From NCBI RefSeq assembly GCF_001428065.1, contig NZ_LMSE01000007.1:115851-179850 (forward strand): DNA of 64,000 nucleotides, given 5' to 3'. The DNA is from Nostocoides sp. Soil756 (GTDB taxonomy: Bacteria > Actinomycetota > Actinomycetes > Actinomycetales > Dermatophilaceae). This document shows, one piece after another, positions 1 through 8,409 of the stretch. A program made the translations under genes and the position numbers. The notes below the pieces were generated by a model. That model was not told where the DNA came from, made no database searches, and was given only the letters and a program-made list of their open reading frames with translations. How positions within the stretch are numbered: position 1 is the first letter of the stretch; each line of letters starts with the position of its first letter.

Positions 1-829
1 GGGTCCGAAGGAGCTGACCGGGATGGTCGACCTCACCCGCGACAGCCGCGGCAACGTGCAGGCGCGGCTGCTGGACCTGGTCCCGGGCCGCTCCGGTGAG
101 ACCTACAAGACCTGGCTGCACCAGCGCGGAGAGGCGTTCCGCTCGAGCGTGGAGATCGCCACGCTCGACCCGTTCCACGGGTACAAGAACGCCGTCGACG
201 ACCAGCTCGAGGACGCCCGCTCCGTGCTCGATGCGTTCCACGTCGTCAAGCTCGCCACCGCCGTCGTCGACGACGTCCGCCGCCGGGTGCAGCAGGACAC
301 CACCGGCCACCGAGGCCGCCGCGGCGACCCGCTGTACCGGGTCCGGAACATCCTGCGCGCCGGGCAGGAGCACCTCACCGACCGGCAACGCGCCCGCCTG
401 CACGCTGCGTTCACCGCCCGGGAGGAGCACCTCGAGGTTGAGCTCGCCTACCGATGTGCCCAGCAGGTCCGGGCCGCCTACCACCAGCACACCCTGGCGG
501 CCGGCCGTGCCGTCGCGGAGAAGATCGTCGCCACGCTGCCCACCTGCCCGATCCCCGAGGTCGCTCGCCTCGGCAAGACCCTGCGCCGGTGGCGCCGGGA
601 GTTCCTCGGCTACTTCGATACCGACGGCGCGTCCAACGGCGGCACCGAAGCCGTCAACGGCCTCATCGAGCTCCACCGCCGCATCGCCCGCGGCCTGCGC
701 AACCGAGACAACTACCGCCTCCGGATGCTCCTCATCGCCGGAGGACTACCGATCCCGAACCACGCTCATCCGTGAAGAGCCCGCAATCCTCGGCACCGCA
801 ACGGGAAGTCGGAAAATTTACCTACTCAT
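1..829 (+). mobile_element. ISL3-family insertion sequence, 3' part only
   Basis: The window opens inside an ISL3-type element, so its left end is not visible. The transposase frame ends at 775. From about 830 the sequence reads as a different, unrelated gene remnant (an MNT-type nucleotidyltransferase), so the element's right end should lie between 776 and about 830. I could not pick out a convincing terminal inverted repeat because the partner end is missing. The boundary is therefore inferred from where the neighbouring gene begins. Confidence 0.6.
2..775 (+). CDS. ISL3 family transposase (5'-truncated by the window edge)
   Basis: This is a DDE transposase of the ISL3 family that would catalyse cut-and-paste movement of its own IS. 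The frame is open from base 2. The first visible residues, GPKELTGMVDLTRD, are the family's first catalytic aspartate region. The second aspartate is in TLDPFHGYKNAV and the glutamate is in NGGTEAVNGLIE, so the DDE triad is complete. Only the N-terminal zinc-ribbon and helix-turn-helix part is missing, and it lies outside the window. The first in-window ATG (23) is internal to the protein. No frameshift is seen, so the enzyme may be intact. It sits next to a decayed toxin-antitoxin remnant and a tRNA-Lys scar, all consistent with accessory DNA. Confidence 0.9.
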   Translation, partial: GPKELTGMVDLTRDSRGNVQARLLDLVPGRSGETYKTWLHQRGEAFRSSVEIATLDPFHGYKNAVDDQLEDARSVLDAFHVVKLATAVVDDVRRRVQQDTTGHRGRRGDPLYRVRNILRAGQEHLTDRQRARLHAAFTAREEHLEVELAYRCAQQVRAAYHQHTLAAGRAVAEKIVATLPTCPIPEVARLGKTLRRWRREFLGYFDTDGASNGGTEAVNGLIELHRRIARGLRNRDNYRLRMLLIAGGLPIPNHAHP

Positions 830-1074
830 GAACTTCGCCGATACTCCGCGAGCAACGCACCACTGTTCGGCTCCGTGGCGCGCGGCGAGGCCGGTCCTGG
901 ACGCGACATGGACCTCCTAGTCGACCTGCTTCCCGACGCGGCATCCCGCTGCTGCGTGTCTCCGGAATCGCCGAAGAGCTGAGCTTCCTCCTCGGTACCC
1001 GGGCTAACGTCGTGGCGCCCTCGTTGCTCCGGGAGGACCTGTCGGCCAGCGCCCTACTCGACGCGGCTGGCGGT
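830..1074 (+). pseudogene. MntA-like nucleotidyltransferase antitoxin, broken remnant
   Basis: Frame 2 encodes [20 protein letters not shown] followed by [15 protein letters not shown]. This is the GSxxRG...DxDLxVD signature of minimal nucleotidyltransferases (PF01909 type), the AMPylating antitoxins of MNT-HEPN modules. Near 945 the reading continues in another frame as [16 protein letters not shown] and then VVAPSLLREDLSASALLDA, so at least one indel has destroyed the gene. The N-terminus is missing and appears to be cut off by the adjacent ISL3 element. The intended stop may be the TGA at 1076-1078, which overlaps the GTG of the next gene (GTGA), but that needs a further frame change. Non-functional as it stands. 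Confidence 0.75.
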
Positions 1075-1382
1075 GTGAGCCGGTCGGACCAGCAACGGTT
1101 CGACGACACCCTGCACGCCATCGGGCGCTGCCAGGAGTACGCACCGCACTTGAGCTCGGGTGACTTCACCGACGTGGCCAACGACGCGGTCCTGCGAACC
1201 TCGCCGTCGTCGTAGAAGCCGTGCGGGCACTGCCCGAGGAGACACGTGCCTCGATGCCGGGGGCGTCTGTCGCGGGCCTGCGCAACGTCGTCGTGCACGA
1301 CTACTTCCGGGTCGAGCCCCGGCTCGTCCTCGACATCATGGACTACCAGTTCGCCGACCTCGCCGCAGCGCTTCGCGCCTGA
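1075..1382 (+). pseudogene. HepT-like HEPN toxin, frameshifted
   Basis: HEPN ribonuclease toxins pair with MNT antitoxins. The N-terminal part (GTG at 1075; SRSDQQRFDDTLHAIGRCQE) is in one frame up to about 1197. There a single missing base shifts the homologous reading into the next frame: LAVVVEAVRALPEE, then LRNVVVHDYF and a stop at 1380-1382. The catalytic motif RNVVVHDY is the exact RX4HXY signature of HepT. Restoring one base near 1197 joins the two halves into a normal HepT of about 100 residues. In the present frame translation stops at 1213-1215. The start is set by the GTGA overlap with the upstream antitoxin remnant. Confidence 0.75.
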
Positions 1383-1520
1383 GTGGGCCACGCCTCGACG
1401 ACTCGACGGTGCAGTTGTGGTGCAGTTGCAGGGCGTCTCACGGCGTCTCACCGACGTAGGCTGAGAGCGAAATTGCAGGTCGAGCGACTGGATGAGCCTT
1501 CCTGACACAGGGTGCCATGA

Positions 1521-1566
1521 CCTTTTAATCCGTAGGTTGTGGGTTCGAGCCCCACGGGGCCCACCA
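1521..1566 (+). other. tRNA-Lys(TTT) 3' half; attachment-site scar of an integrated element
   Basis: The sequence runs through an anticodon loop CTTTTAA, a variable region, a complete T arm (GTGGG-TTCGAGC-CCCAC), an acceptor 3' strand GGGGCCC (1556-1562), discriminator A and encoded CCA (1564-1566). No matching 5' half exists upstream: there is no GGGCCCC acceptor strand, no D arm and no paired anticodon stem. It is therefore not a working tRNA. Such 3' tRNA fragments are left at one end of elements that integrate into tRNA genes. Here it separates the IS/toxin-antitoxin debris on the left from metY on the right. The intact tRNA-Lys should lie at the other end, left of this window. Confidence 0.75.
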
Positions 1567-1708
1567 CCTCCCGCCGGTGCCGGCTGAGTCCCGCTCTCAG
1601 GTCGCACGGCGTTGCCTGAGCCGCGCGGAACGTCGGCCCCTGTCCAGGAACCGGGCTTCCTCGCTGCCCGGCACGGGTCCACGGCCGCCACCGTGGGATC
1701 CTTCGGTC

Positions 1709-3004
1709 ATGACCGATCGCAGCTGGGGGTTCCGCACCCGCGCCCTGCACGCCGGCGGGGCGCCCGACCCCACCACCGGGGCCCGCGCGGTGCCGATCTA
1801 CCAGACGAGCAGCTTCGTCTTCGACGACACCACCGACGCCGCCAGCCTCTTCGCGCTGCAGAAGTACGGGTCCATCTACACCCGCATCGGCAACCCCACC
1901 GTCGCGGCCTTCGAGGAGCGGATGGCGAGCCTCGAGGGCGGCATCGGCGCCGTCGCCGCCGCCAGCGGGCTGGCCGCCGAGTTCCTGGTCTTCGCGGCGC
2001 TGGCCGGCTCCGGTGACCACATCGTCGCGGCCGGCAGCCTCTACGGCGGCACCCTGACCCAGCTCGACGTCACGCTGCGCCGCTTCGGGGTCGACACGAC
2101 GTTCGTCCGCGGGACCGACGCAGCCGACTACGCGGCCGCGATCACCCCGGCCACCCGCTGCCTCTTCGCGGAGGTCGTGGCCAACCCCAGCGGCGAGGTC
2201 GCCGACCTGGCCGACCTCGCCGACGTCGCGCACGCCGCCGGCATCCCGCTGGTCGTCGACGCCACGACGGTGACCCCCTGGCTCTGCCGCCCCATCGAGC
2301 ACGGCGCCGACATCGTCATCCACAGCGCGACGAAGTTCCTCGGCGGGCACGGCACGACGCTCGGCGGCGTGGTCATCGAGAGCGGCCGGTTCGACTGGGG
2401 CAACGGCAAGTTCCCGCGGATGACCCAGCCCGTGCCGTCGTACGGCGGCATCGAGTGGTGGGGCAACTTCGGCGAGTACGGCTTCCTGACCCAGCTGCGC
2501 AGCGAGCAGCTGCGGGATGTCGGGCCCGCGCTCTCGCCGCACTCCGCGTTCCTGCTGCTCCAGGGCATCGAGACGCTCCCCCAGCGCATGGACGCCCATC
2601 TGGCCAACGCCCACGAGGTCGCACGCTGGCTCGACCAGGACCCGCGGGTCGGCTGGGTCCGGTGGGCCGGCCTCCCCGACCACCCGCACCACGAGCGAGC
2701 GCAGCGCTACACGCCGAAGGGCCCGGGTGCCGTCTTCTCGTTCGGCGTCCGCGGCGGGCGGGATGCCGGGGCGCGGTTCATCGAGTCGCTCCAGCTGTGC
2801 AGCCACCTGGCGAACATCGGCGACGCCCGGACCCTCGTCATCCATCCGGCGAGCACCACCCACCAGCAGCTGCGGGCCGACCAGCTCGAGGCCGCCGGGG
2901 TCGGCGAGGACCTGGTGCGGATCAGCGTCGGGCTCGAGGACGTCGAGGACATCCTCTGGGACCTCGACCAAGCCCTGGCCACCGCCGCGAAGGACGCCCG
3001 ATGA
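1709..3004 (+). CDS. metY: O-acetylhomoserine sulfhydrylase (PLP-dependent, MetY type)
   Basis: Cytosolic Cys/Met-metabolism PLP enzyme that makes homocysteine from O-acetyl-L-homoserine and sulfide in methionine synthesis. The 431-residue length fits the MetY branch. The PLP lysine is K209 in HSATKFLGGHGTT, and VVDATTVTPWLCRP carries the cofactor-binding aspartate region. SRIGNPT-like YTRIGNPT near residue 60 and the FDWGNGKFPRMTQP insertion are typical of O-acetylhomoserine aminocarboxypropyltransferases rather than cystathionine synthases. I chose the ATG at 1709; the open frame begins at 1577 but the extra residues run back towards the tRNA scar and do not look like this family. No clear Shine-Dalgarno is visible. 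Its stop overlaps the next start (ATGA), so the two genes are coupled. Confidence 0.9.
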   Translation: MTDRSWGFRTRALHAGGAPDPTTGARAVPIYQTSSFVFDDTTDAASLFALQKYGSIYTRIGNPTVAAFEERMASLEGGIGAVAAASGLAAEFLVFAALAGSGDHIVAAGSLYGGTLTQLDVTLRRFGVDTTFVRGTDAADYAAAITPATRCLFAEVVANPSGEVADLADLADVAHAAGIPLVVDATTVTPWLCRPIEHGADIVIHSATKFLGGHGTTLGGVVIESGRFDWGNGKFPRMTQPVPSYGGIEWWGNFGEYGFLTQLRSEQLRDVGPALSPHSAFLLLQGIETLPQRMDAHLANAHEVARWLDQDPRVGWVRWAGLPDHPHHERAQRYTPKGPGAVFSFGVRGGRDAGARFIESLQLCSHLANIGDARTLVIHPASTTHQQLRADQLEAAGVGEDLVRISVGLEDVEDILWDLDQALATAAKDAR

Positions 3005-3477
3005 GCGCGGGCTGGACGTCGCCGTCCGCCCAGGAGCGCAGGGCACTGCTGGGTCGTACCCGCACGGTCGCGATCGTCGGGGCGTCGGCCAAGCCCTCGC
3101 GGGCCAGCTACTTCGTGGCGACCTACCTGCTGTCGAGCACCGACTTCACGGTGTGGTTCGTGAACCCGTCCGTGAGCGAGATCCTCGGCCACCCGGTGTA
3201 CCCGTCGCTCGCCGCGCTGCCCGAGGCGCCTGACCTGGTCGACGTGTTCCGCAAGGCCTCGGACCTGCCCGAGGTTCTCGACGAGACCCTCGCGGTCGGC
3301 GCCAAGACCCTCTGGCTCCAGCTCGGGCTCTGCGACGACGCGGTCGCCGAGCGCGCCGCCGCCGCCGGGCTCGACGTCGTGATGGACCGGTGCCTGAAGA
3401 TCGAGCACGCCCGGTTCGCCGGCGGCCTGCACCTGGCCGGCTTCGACACCGGCGTCATCAGCTCCCGCCGGCGCTGA
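3001..3477 (+). CDS. CoA-binding domain protein (YccU/YneT-like)
   Basis: A 158-residue single-domain Rossmann protein of the CoA-binding (PF13380-like) family. VAIVGASAKPSRAS around residues 23-36 is the nucleotide/CoA-binding loop, VWFVNPSVSEILGHPVY follows, and DVVMDRCLKIEH near the C-terminus is the conserved family end. The biochemical role of this family is not established; members often sit beside sulfur amino acid genes. The ATG overlaps the metY stop by four bases, so it is co-translated with metY. This supports a link to sulfur metabolism but does not prove one. Confidence 0.85.
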   Translation: MSAGWTSPSAQERRALLGRTRTVAIVGASAKPSRASYFVATYLLSSTDFTVWFVNPSVSEILGHPVYPSLAALPEAPDLVDVFRKASDLPEVLDETLAVGAKTLWLQLGLCDDAVAERAAAAGLDVVMDRCLKIEHARFAGGLHLAGFDTGVISSRRR

Positions 3478-3510
3478 GCCGCGGGCGGGTGCGCCGCGCC
3501 GCACCCCGGA

Positions 3511-3571
3511 TCGAGAGGAGGCAACACGCGGATAACGGGGCACGGCGCATCGGCGTGTCGCCTCCTCTCGA
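3511..3571. repeat. GAGAGGAGG-armed inverted repeat, copy 1
   Basis: Arms 3511-3528 and 3554-3571 pair with 17 of 18 matches, around a 25-base loop. The same outer arms recur at 46210-46270 and 60368-60425 with unrelated loops. This copy lies between two convergent genes, where a hairpin could also act as a bidirectional terminator, although there is no U-rich tail. Confidence 0.85.
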
Positions 3572-3599
3572 CGGGGGCGCACCCCCGAGGACGCCCGCG

Positions 3600-4631
<1,032 letters not shown>

Positions 4632-4795
4632 GACGACCTTCCTGTCGAGGGATGGGCAACAGGTAGGTCCAACGACGACACCAGCGCCGGTATGCCGGGC
4701 CCGCCGACCAGCGCGATGCCGTCGGCCGGGCCGACGTCCCGTGACACCCCCGAAAGGCCGGGCGTGCCCCGCGCGAGCGGGGGCGCCGGGGCTCC

Positions 4796-4987
4796 TCAGC
4801 CGTCGGTGCGGGCGACCTTCTCGGCCCGGATGCGCTCGACCCGCCGCTGCCGCTCGCGCAGCAGCTTCTGCTGGGGGTCCTCGGCCGTCCCGAGCTGCGC
4901 CGGCCCGAAGACACTCGTGGCGATGTAGCGGAACCGCCACCCCAGGCGGTACCCCAGGGACAGCCCCTCGACCTCAGCACGCGCCAT
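4796..4987 (-). CDS. small conserved hypothetical protein (63 aa)
   Basis: A basic protein reading GLSLGYRLGWRFRYIATSVF, then a C-terminal half rich in Arg, Glu and Lys (LLRERQRRVERIRAEKVAR) that looks helical. There is no signal peptide or clear membrane segment. The coding case rests on the family-like composition, a proper ATG at 4987 with a GAGGGG run upstream, and its placement between divergently arranged genes. I do not recognise a function. It is transcribed away from the MarR gene and shares its promoter region, so co-regulation is plausible. Confidence 0.6.
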   Translation of the reverse strand: MARAEVEGLSLGYRLGWRFRYIATSVFGPAQLGTAEDPQQKLLRERQRRVERIRAEKVARTDG

Positions 4988-5008
4988 GTCGACCCCTCGC
5001 CTTCAGTA

Positions 5009-5025
5009 AGTGCACTAAGTATTAT
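5009..5025 (+). promoter_or_regulatory. putative operator/-10 between the small protein and marR
   Basis: The 67-bp divergent spacer contains the perfect palindrome AGTGCACT (5009-5016), flanked by imperfect symmetric TAA bases. TATTAT (5020-5025) suits a -10 box for the rightward gene. An AT-rich palindrome in so GC-rich a genome fits a MarR-family operator that would autoregulate both directions. Inference from position and symmetry only. Confidence 0.45.
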
Positions 5026-5054
5026 GACGTGAACCTACCCGCACCGGTCCTAGG

Positions 5055-5534
5055 ATGGAAATCGTGACTCCGCCGCGATCGCCCTCGCCCCGCCCGGCCG
5101 AGGACGACCCGCTCGCCCTGGACCGCCAGGTCTGCTTCGCGCTGGCCGTGGCGTCGCGCAACGTCATCGGCCTCTACCGGCCGCTGCTCGAGCCCCTGGG
5201 CCTCACCCACCCGCAGTACCTCGTGATGCTCGCCCTCTGGGAGGAGGCGCCGCTGCGGGTCTCCGCGATCGCCGAGCGGCTGAGCCTCGAGCCGGCCACG
5301 CTCTCCCCCCTGCTGAAGCGCCTCGAGGCCGCCGGCCTCATCCGCCGGGACCGCGACCCACGCGACGAGCGGGTGGTGGCGGTGTCATTGACCCCCACCG
5401 GGCGTCGGCTGCGGCGCCGAGCCGAGGGCATCCCCCCGGCCGTCCTGGCCCGGCTCGGGATGGACCTCGCCGAACTCGAGGACCTCCGAGACCGGCTGAC
5501 CGGGCTGATCGCCGCCACCCGCCGCGCCCCCTGA
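5055..5534 (+). CDS. MarR family transcriptional regulator, OhrR-like
   Basis: A 159-residue winged-helix dimeric repressor. LDRQVCFALAVASRNVIGLY with Cys27 matches the N-terminal helix of OhrR/MgrA-type regulators, where that cysteine senses organic peroxide or thiol oxidation. The winged helix-turn-helix runs from VSAIAERLSLEPATLSPLLK into the wing LIRRDRDPRDERVVAVSLT, and the arginine/aspartate DPRDER motif is the family hallmark. ATG at 5055 is used; GTG at 5064 is an alternative. No ohr gene is next to it, so the target may be the divergent genes on the left. Oxidant sensing is inferred from the cysteine. Confidence 0.88.
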   Translation: MEIVTPPRSPSPRPAEDDPLALDRQVCFALAVASRNVIGLYRPLLEPLGLTHPQYLVMLALWEEAPLRVSAIAERLSLEPATLSPLLKRLEAAGLIRRDRDPRDERVVAVSLTPTGRRLRRRAEGIPPAVLARLGMDLAELEDLRDRLTGLIAATRRAP

Positions 5535-5584
5535 ACCGGCATGGACCGGATTTCGCGCAGCCCTCCCCCCGCCGCTATCCTGGC

Positions 5585-5680
5585 GGCCGAAAGGGAGTAG
5601 TCCCCAATCGCCGTGTCGACACACTGACCTCCGGGTCCGGTGCGGTGGGCCACCTCGGGTGGCGGACGAGACTTTCGGCC
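5585..5680 (+). promoter_or_regulatory. yybP-ykoY (Mn2+) riboswitch candidate upstream of the GDT1-family gene
   Basis: The leader contains the two conserved halves of the yybP-ykoY aptamer: AAAGGGAGTAG (5590-5600) and GACGAGACTTT (5665-5675). A closing P1 helix is formed by GGCCGAAAG (5585-5593) with CTTTCGGCC (5672-5680), a perfect 9-bp match. Internal hairpins fill the gap. The aptamer ends 80 bases before the ATG at 5761. Riboswitches of this class bind Mn2+ and commonly precede TMEM165/GDT1 and TerC genes, which matches the downstream gene here. Confidence 0.8.
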
Positions 5681-5760
5681 AGCTCACGACCATCTTTCGA
5701 GGACGTGTCCGGCCGAGACGTCCTCCCCAGGAACCTCGCCGGCCGCGAGGAGACCATCAC

Positions 5761-6339
5761 ATGAACGCCTTCCTGATCAGCACGGCCGTCATCTTCGTGG
5801 CCGAGCTCGGCGACAAGAGCCAGCTGATGGCCATGACGTTCGCGACCCGCTACCGGGTGCGCGACGTCCTCATCAGCATCACCGCCGCCACCGCCATCGT
5901 GCACCTGCTCTCGGTGGGCCTCGGCGCCCTGGTGGGAACCGCCTTCTCGCAGTACCAGGGTGCGATCTCGGTCGTGGCCGGCGTCGCGTTCCTGGTCTTC
6001 GCCGCCTGGACCCTGCGCGGCGACGAGCTCACCGAGGACGAGGCCGACAAGGCCCGCCGCAGCACCGGCGCCGCGCTGCTGGCCGTCGGCGGCGCGTTCT
6101 TCCTGGCCGAGCTGGGCGACAAGACGATGCTCGCCACCATCACGCTGGCCACCCAGGAGGGCTGGCTCGGCACCTGGATCGGCAGCACCGTGGGGATGGT
6201 CGCGGCCGACGCGCTCGCGATCGGCGTGGGCGCCGTCCTGGGTCGCGCGCTGCCCGAGAAGGCCATCAAGTACGGCGCGTCTGCCGCCTTCGTGGTGTTC
6301 GGCCTGCTGCTCATCGGGCGGGGTCTCGGCTGGTTCTGA
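5761..6339 (+). CDS. TMEM165/GDT1 (UPF0016) family cation exporter, probable Mn2+ efflux
   Basis: A 192-residue inner-membrane protein with six predicted helices in two repeats. Each repeat opens with the hallmark motif: AELGDKSQLMAM near residue 14 and AELGDKTMLATI near residue 117. The acidic residues line the cation path in this family, whose bacterial members export Mn2+. The ATG at 5761 has a GAGGAGA Shine-Dalgarno; the frame reaches back to 5659 but that would run into the riboswitch. Expression is probably induced by Mn2+ through the leader riboswitch at 5585-5680. A second such riboswitch controls the TerC gene at 8410-9471, so the two may form a metal-homeostasis pair. Confidence 0.9.
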   Translation: MNAFLISTAVIFVAELGDKSQLMAMTFATRYRVRDVLISITAATAIVHLLSVGLGALVGTAFSQYQGAISVVAGVAFLVFAAWTLRGDELTEDEADKARRSTGAALLAVGGAFFLAELGDKTMLATITLATQEGWLGTWIGSTVGMVAADALAIGVGAVLGRALPEKAIKYGASAAFVVFGLLLIGRGLGWF

Positions 6340-6379
6340 GGCCGGTCGGTACGGCGCCGGTCCGCCGGGGTCGCGACCC

Positions 6380-7546
6380 TCAGACCTCGAGGGGCGTGGC
6401 CAGCGCGCCGCCGCAGTGGTAGACGTCGGGGCGCCCGGGCCAGATGTGGCCGGCCTCGTGCATCCGGTCGTCGAGCTCGTTGCGCCACGTCCCGGCCTCG
6501 TCGACCCAGTAGCGCGCCGCGTGGTCCCAGAGCCGGCGGTACCAGCCCTCCCAGTGCTCGTCCCCGGTGCGTCGCAGCAGGTACGCCGCGATCTGGATGC
6601 CCTCGCACACCGGCCAGTGCAGCCGCACGTCGGCCACGGGGGTGCCGTCCCAGTCGACGGTGTAGACCAGCCCCGGGCGCCCGTCGAGGCTCCAGCCGCC
6701 GTCGAGGGCTCGCCGGGTGAGCGCCTCGGCGGCCTCCGCCAGCCAGGGCGGCGACGCGACCAGGGGCGAGTCGTCGAGCTGGAGCAGGAAGCGGGCCCAC
6801 TCGAGGGAGTGCCCGAAGGTCGCACCGTACGGCCGGAACGGGTGCATCGGCTCGTCGCGGTTGTAGTCGAGCACGACCTGCCAGTCGGGGGTGTAGTGCT
6901 CGGGCAGCAGCCAGCCGTGCTCGCGGGCCGCGCCGTCGATGAGGCGGGCGGCGACGGCCAGCCCGCGCTCGTGCCAGCGCGGTTCCTGCAGCGCGGTGCC
7001 CATGGCCAGGAACGCCTCGAGGCCGTGCATGTTGGCGTTGGCGCCGCGGTAGTCCTCGGAGTCGCTCCAGTCGGGAGCGAACGACTCCCGCAGGGCCTGC
7101 GCCTCGTCGTCCCAGAGGTGGGCGTCGACGACCTCGGCGACCTGCGCGAGGAGGCGCGCGGCCGCGGGGTGCCCGACCTCCAGGGCGGCGGCGGCGGCGA
7201 GCCCGACGTGGACGTGGTCGTAGGTCATCTTGCGGGTGACGCTGCCGGGCTCGCTGAGCCAGCCCCCGTGCTCGGGGTCGGCGTGCAGGCCGGTGAGCGA
7301 GGTCATCGCATGGTCGAGCAGCTCGCCCGCTCCAGGGATGCCGTGCCGTACCGCGATGGCCGCGACGTACCCCATCCGTGCCGTCAGGAACAGCTGCGGC
7401 GAGCGGCCGGGCAGCGGCTCCCCCGCGCCGTCGAGGTGGTGGAAGCCTCCCTCGGGCCGGATGGAGCGCAGCGAGAACGCGACGAGGTCGGCGAGGCCGC
7501 CCTCGAGCCAGGTGCGGTGGGCGGGGGTGTCGAGCCAGGACGTCAC
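6380..7546 (-). CDS. AGE-family sugar epimerase/isomerase
   Basis: A 388-residue (alpha/alpha)6-barrel protein of the N-acylglucosamine 2-epimerase superfamily, which also contains mannose isomerases and cellobiose epimerases. Recognisable stretches are LTARMGYVAAI near residue 53, NANMHGLEAFLAMGTA, and the histidine/glutamate-rich GATFGHSLEWARFLL and HWPVCEGIQIAAYL. The late WHRNEL-type segment WRNELDDRMHEAGHIW is the usual active-site end. The GTG at 7546 overlaps the stop of the upstream mutarotase gene (GTGA), which sets this start. Coupling to a mutarotase suggests hexose anomer/epimer handling; the exact sugar is unknown. Confidence 0.85.
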   Translation of the reverse strand: MTSWLDTPAHRTWLEGGLADLVAFSLRSIRPEGGFHHLDGAGEPLPGRSPQLFLTARMGYVAAIAVRHGIPGAGELLDHAMTSLTGLHADPEHGGWLSEPGSVTRKMTYDHVHVGLAAAAALEVGHPAAARLLAQVAEVVDAHLWDDEAQALRESFAPDWSDSEDYRGANANMHGLEAFLAMGTALQEPRWHERGLAVAARLIDGAAREHGWLLPEHYTPDWQVVLDYNRDEPMHPFRPYGATFGHSLEWARFLLQLDDSPLVASPPWLAEAAEALTRRALDGGWSLDGRPGLVYTVDWDGTPVADVRLHWPVCEGIQIAAYLLRRTGDEHWEGWYRRLWDHAARYWVDEAGTWRNELDDRMHEAGHIWPGRPDVYHCGGALATPLEV

Positions 7547-8370
7547 AGGTCCTCCACGGTGAGCCGGTAGGTGAGCGTGTGCGTGGCGCCGGGGGCCACG
7601 GTGACGACGTCGGCGAGGGCGTTGGCGGCCTCCACGCAGACGAAGCGCGGCCAGTGCGCGCCGATGTCGTCGATGCCGGCGGCCTTCTCGGACCAAGGGT
7701 TCCAGACCACCCGGTCGGCCGCACCGTCGGTCTCGACGACGAGCCGCCGCCCGAGCACCGGGTCGGTGATGACCACCGGTGCGGCGGAGCGGTACACGCG
7801 GTCGGTCTCGCCGGTGAGAACGAGGTCGCCCTCCTGCACCCGGTCCTCGCCCGCGACCTTGTCGTGGAAGGTCGCGCCGTCGAGACCGCCCACCCGGACC
7901 TCGCGCACGTCGCCCACGGCCAGGTAGGCGTGCAGGGCCTCCCCCACGACGAACGGCTCGTCGCCGAGGTTGCTGGTGCTCAGGCGCAGGGTGAGCGAGG
8001 GCCCGAGGGTGACCTCGAGGTCGAGCCGGTAGGGGTGCGGCCACCAGGGGCTCGTGGCCTCGTCGGGCGTGAGGCGGTGGGTCACGGTGGCGACGTCGCC
8101 GTCGGTGATGGTGCCGCGGTACTGCCAGAGCGCGCCACGGGCGATGCCGTGGGCCGGCGCCTCCGGCTGCGGCCCCGGCCCGAACCACGGCCAGCACACC
8201 GGGATGCCGGCGTGCGGCGGCATCCCGGCCTCGGATCCGGCGCCCGGAGGGGCGAACAGGACCGGGTCGCGGCCGGCGGGGGCCCACCGCAACACCAGCG
8301 CCCCGGTGTCGAGCACCTCGGCCGTGCCGGCCGGGCCGTCGACGCGACGGGAGGTGGGGGGCGCGCTCAC
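7543..8370 (-). CDS. aldose/D-hexose-6-phosphate mutarotase (YeaD-like)
   Basis: A 275-residue galactose-mutarotase-fold protein that would interconvert alpha and beta anomers of hexose 6-phosphates or free aldoses. GIPVCWPWFGP around residue 55, AHGIARGALW (catalytic histidine) and FVCVEAAN (catalytic glutamate) near residue 250 are the YeaD/PF01263 landmarks. GTG at 8370 is the only start before the frame closes upstream. It is the first gene of a two-gene leftward operon with the AGE-family isomerase. No regulator is adjacent. Confidence 0.88.
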   Translation of the reverse strand: MSAPPTSRRVDGPAGTAEVLDTGALVLRWAPAGRDPVLFAPPGAGSEAGMPPHAGIPVCWPWFGPGPQPEAPAHGIARGALWQYRGTITDGDVATVTHRLTPDEATSPWWPHPYRLDLEVTLGPSLTLRLSTSNLGDEPFVVGEALHAYLAVGDVREVRVGGLDGATFHDKVAGEDRVQEGDLVLTGETDRVYRSAAPVVITDPVLGRRLVVETDGAADRVVWNPWSEKAAGIDDIGAHWPRFVCVEAANALADVVTVAPGATHTLTYRLTVEDL

Positions 8371-8409
8371 CCGCTCAACCTACCGGCGCCGACGACCGGC
8401 CCCAACGGC

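Noticed and set aside
1448..3046. Large minus-strand frame opposite metY, with PVGLEPTTYGLKG near its end
   Set aside because: That peptide is the usual translation of a tRNA 3' half, and the rest is the complement of metY.
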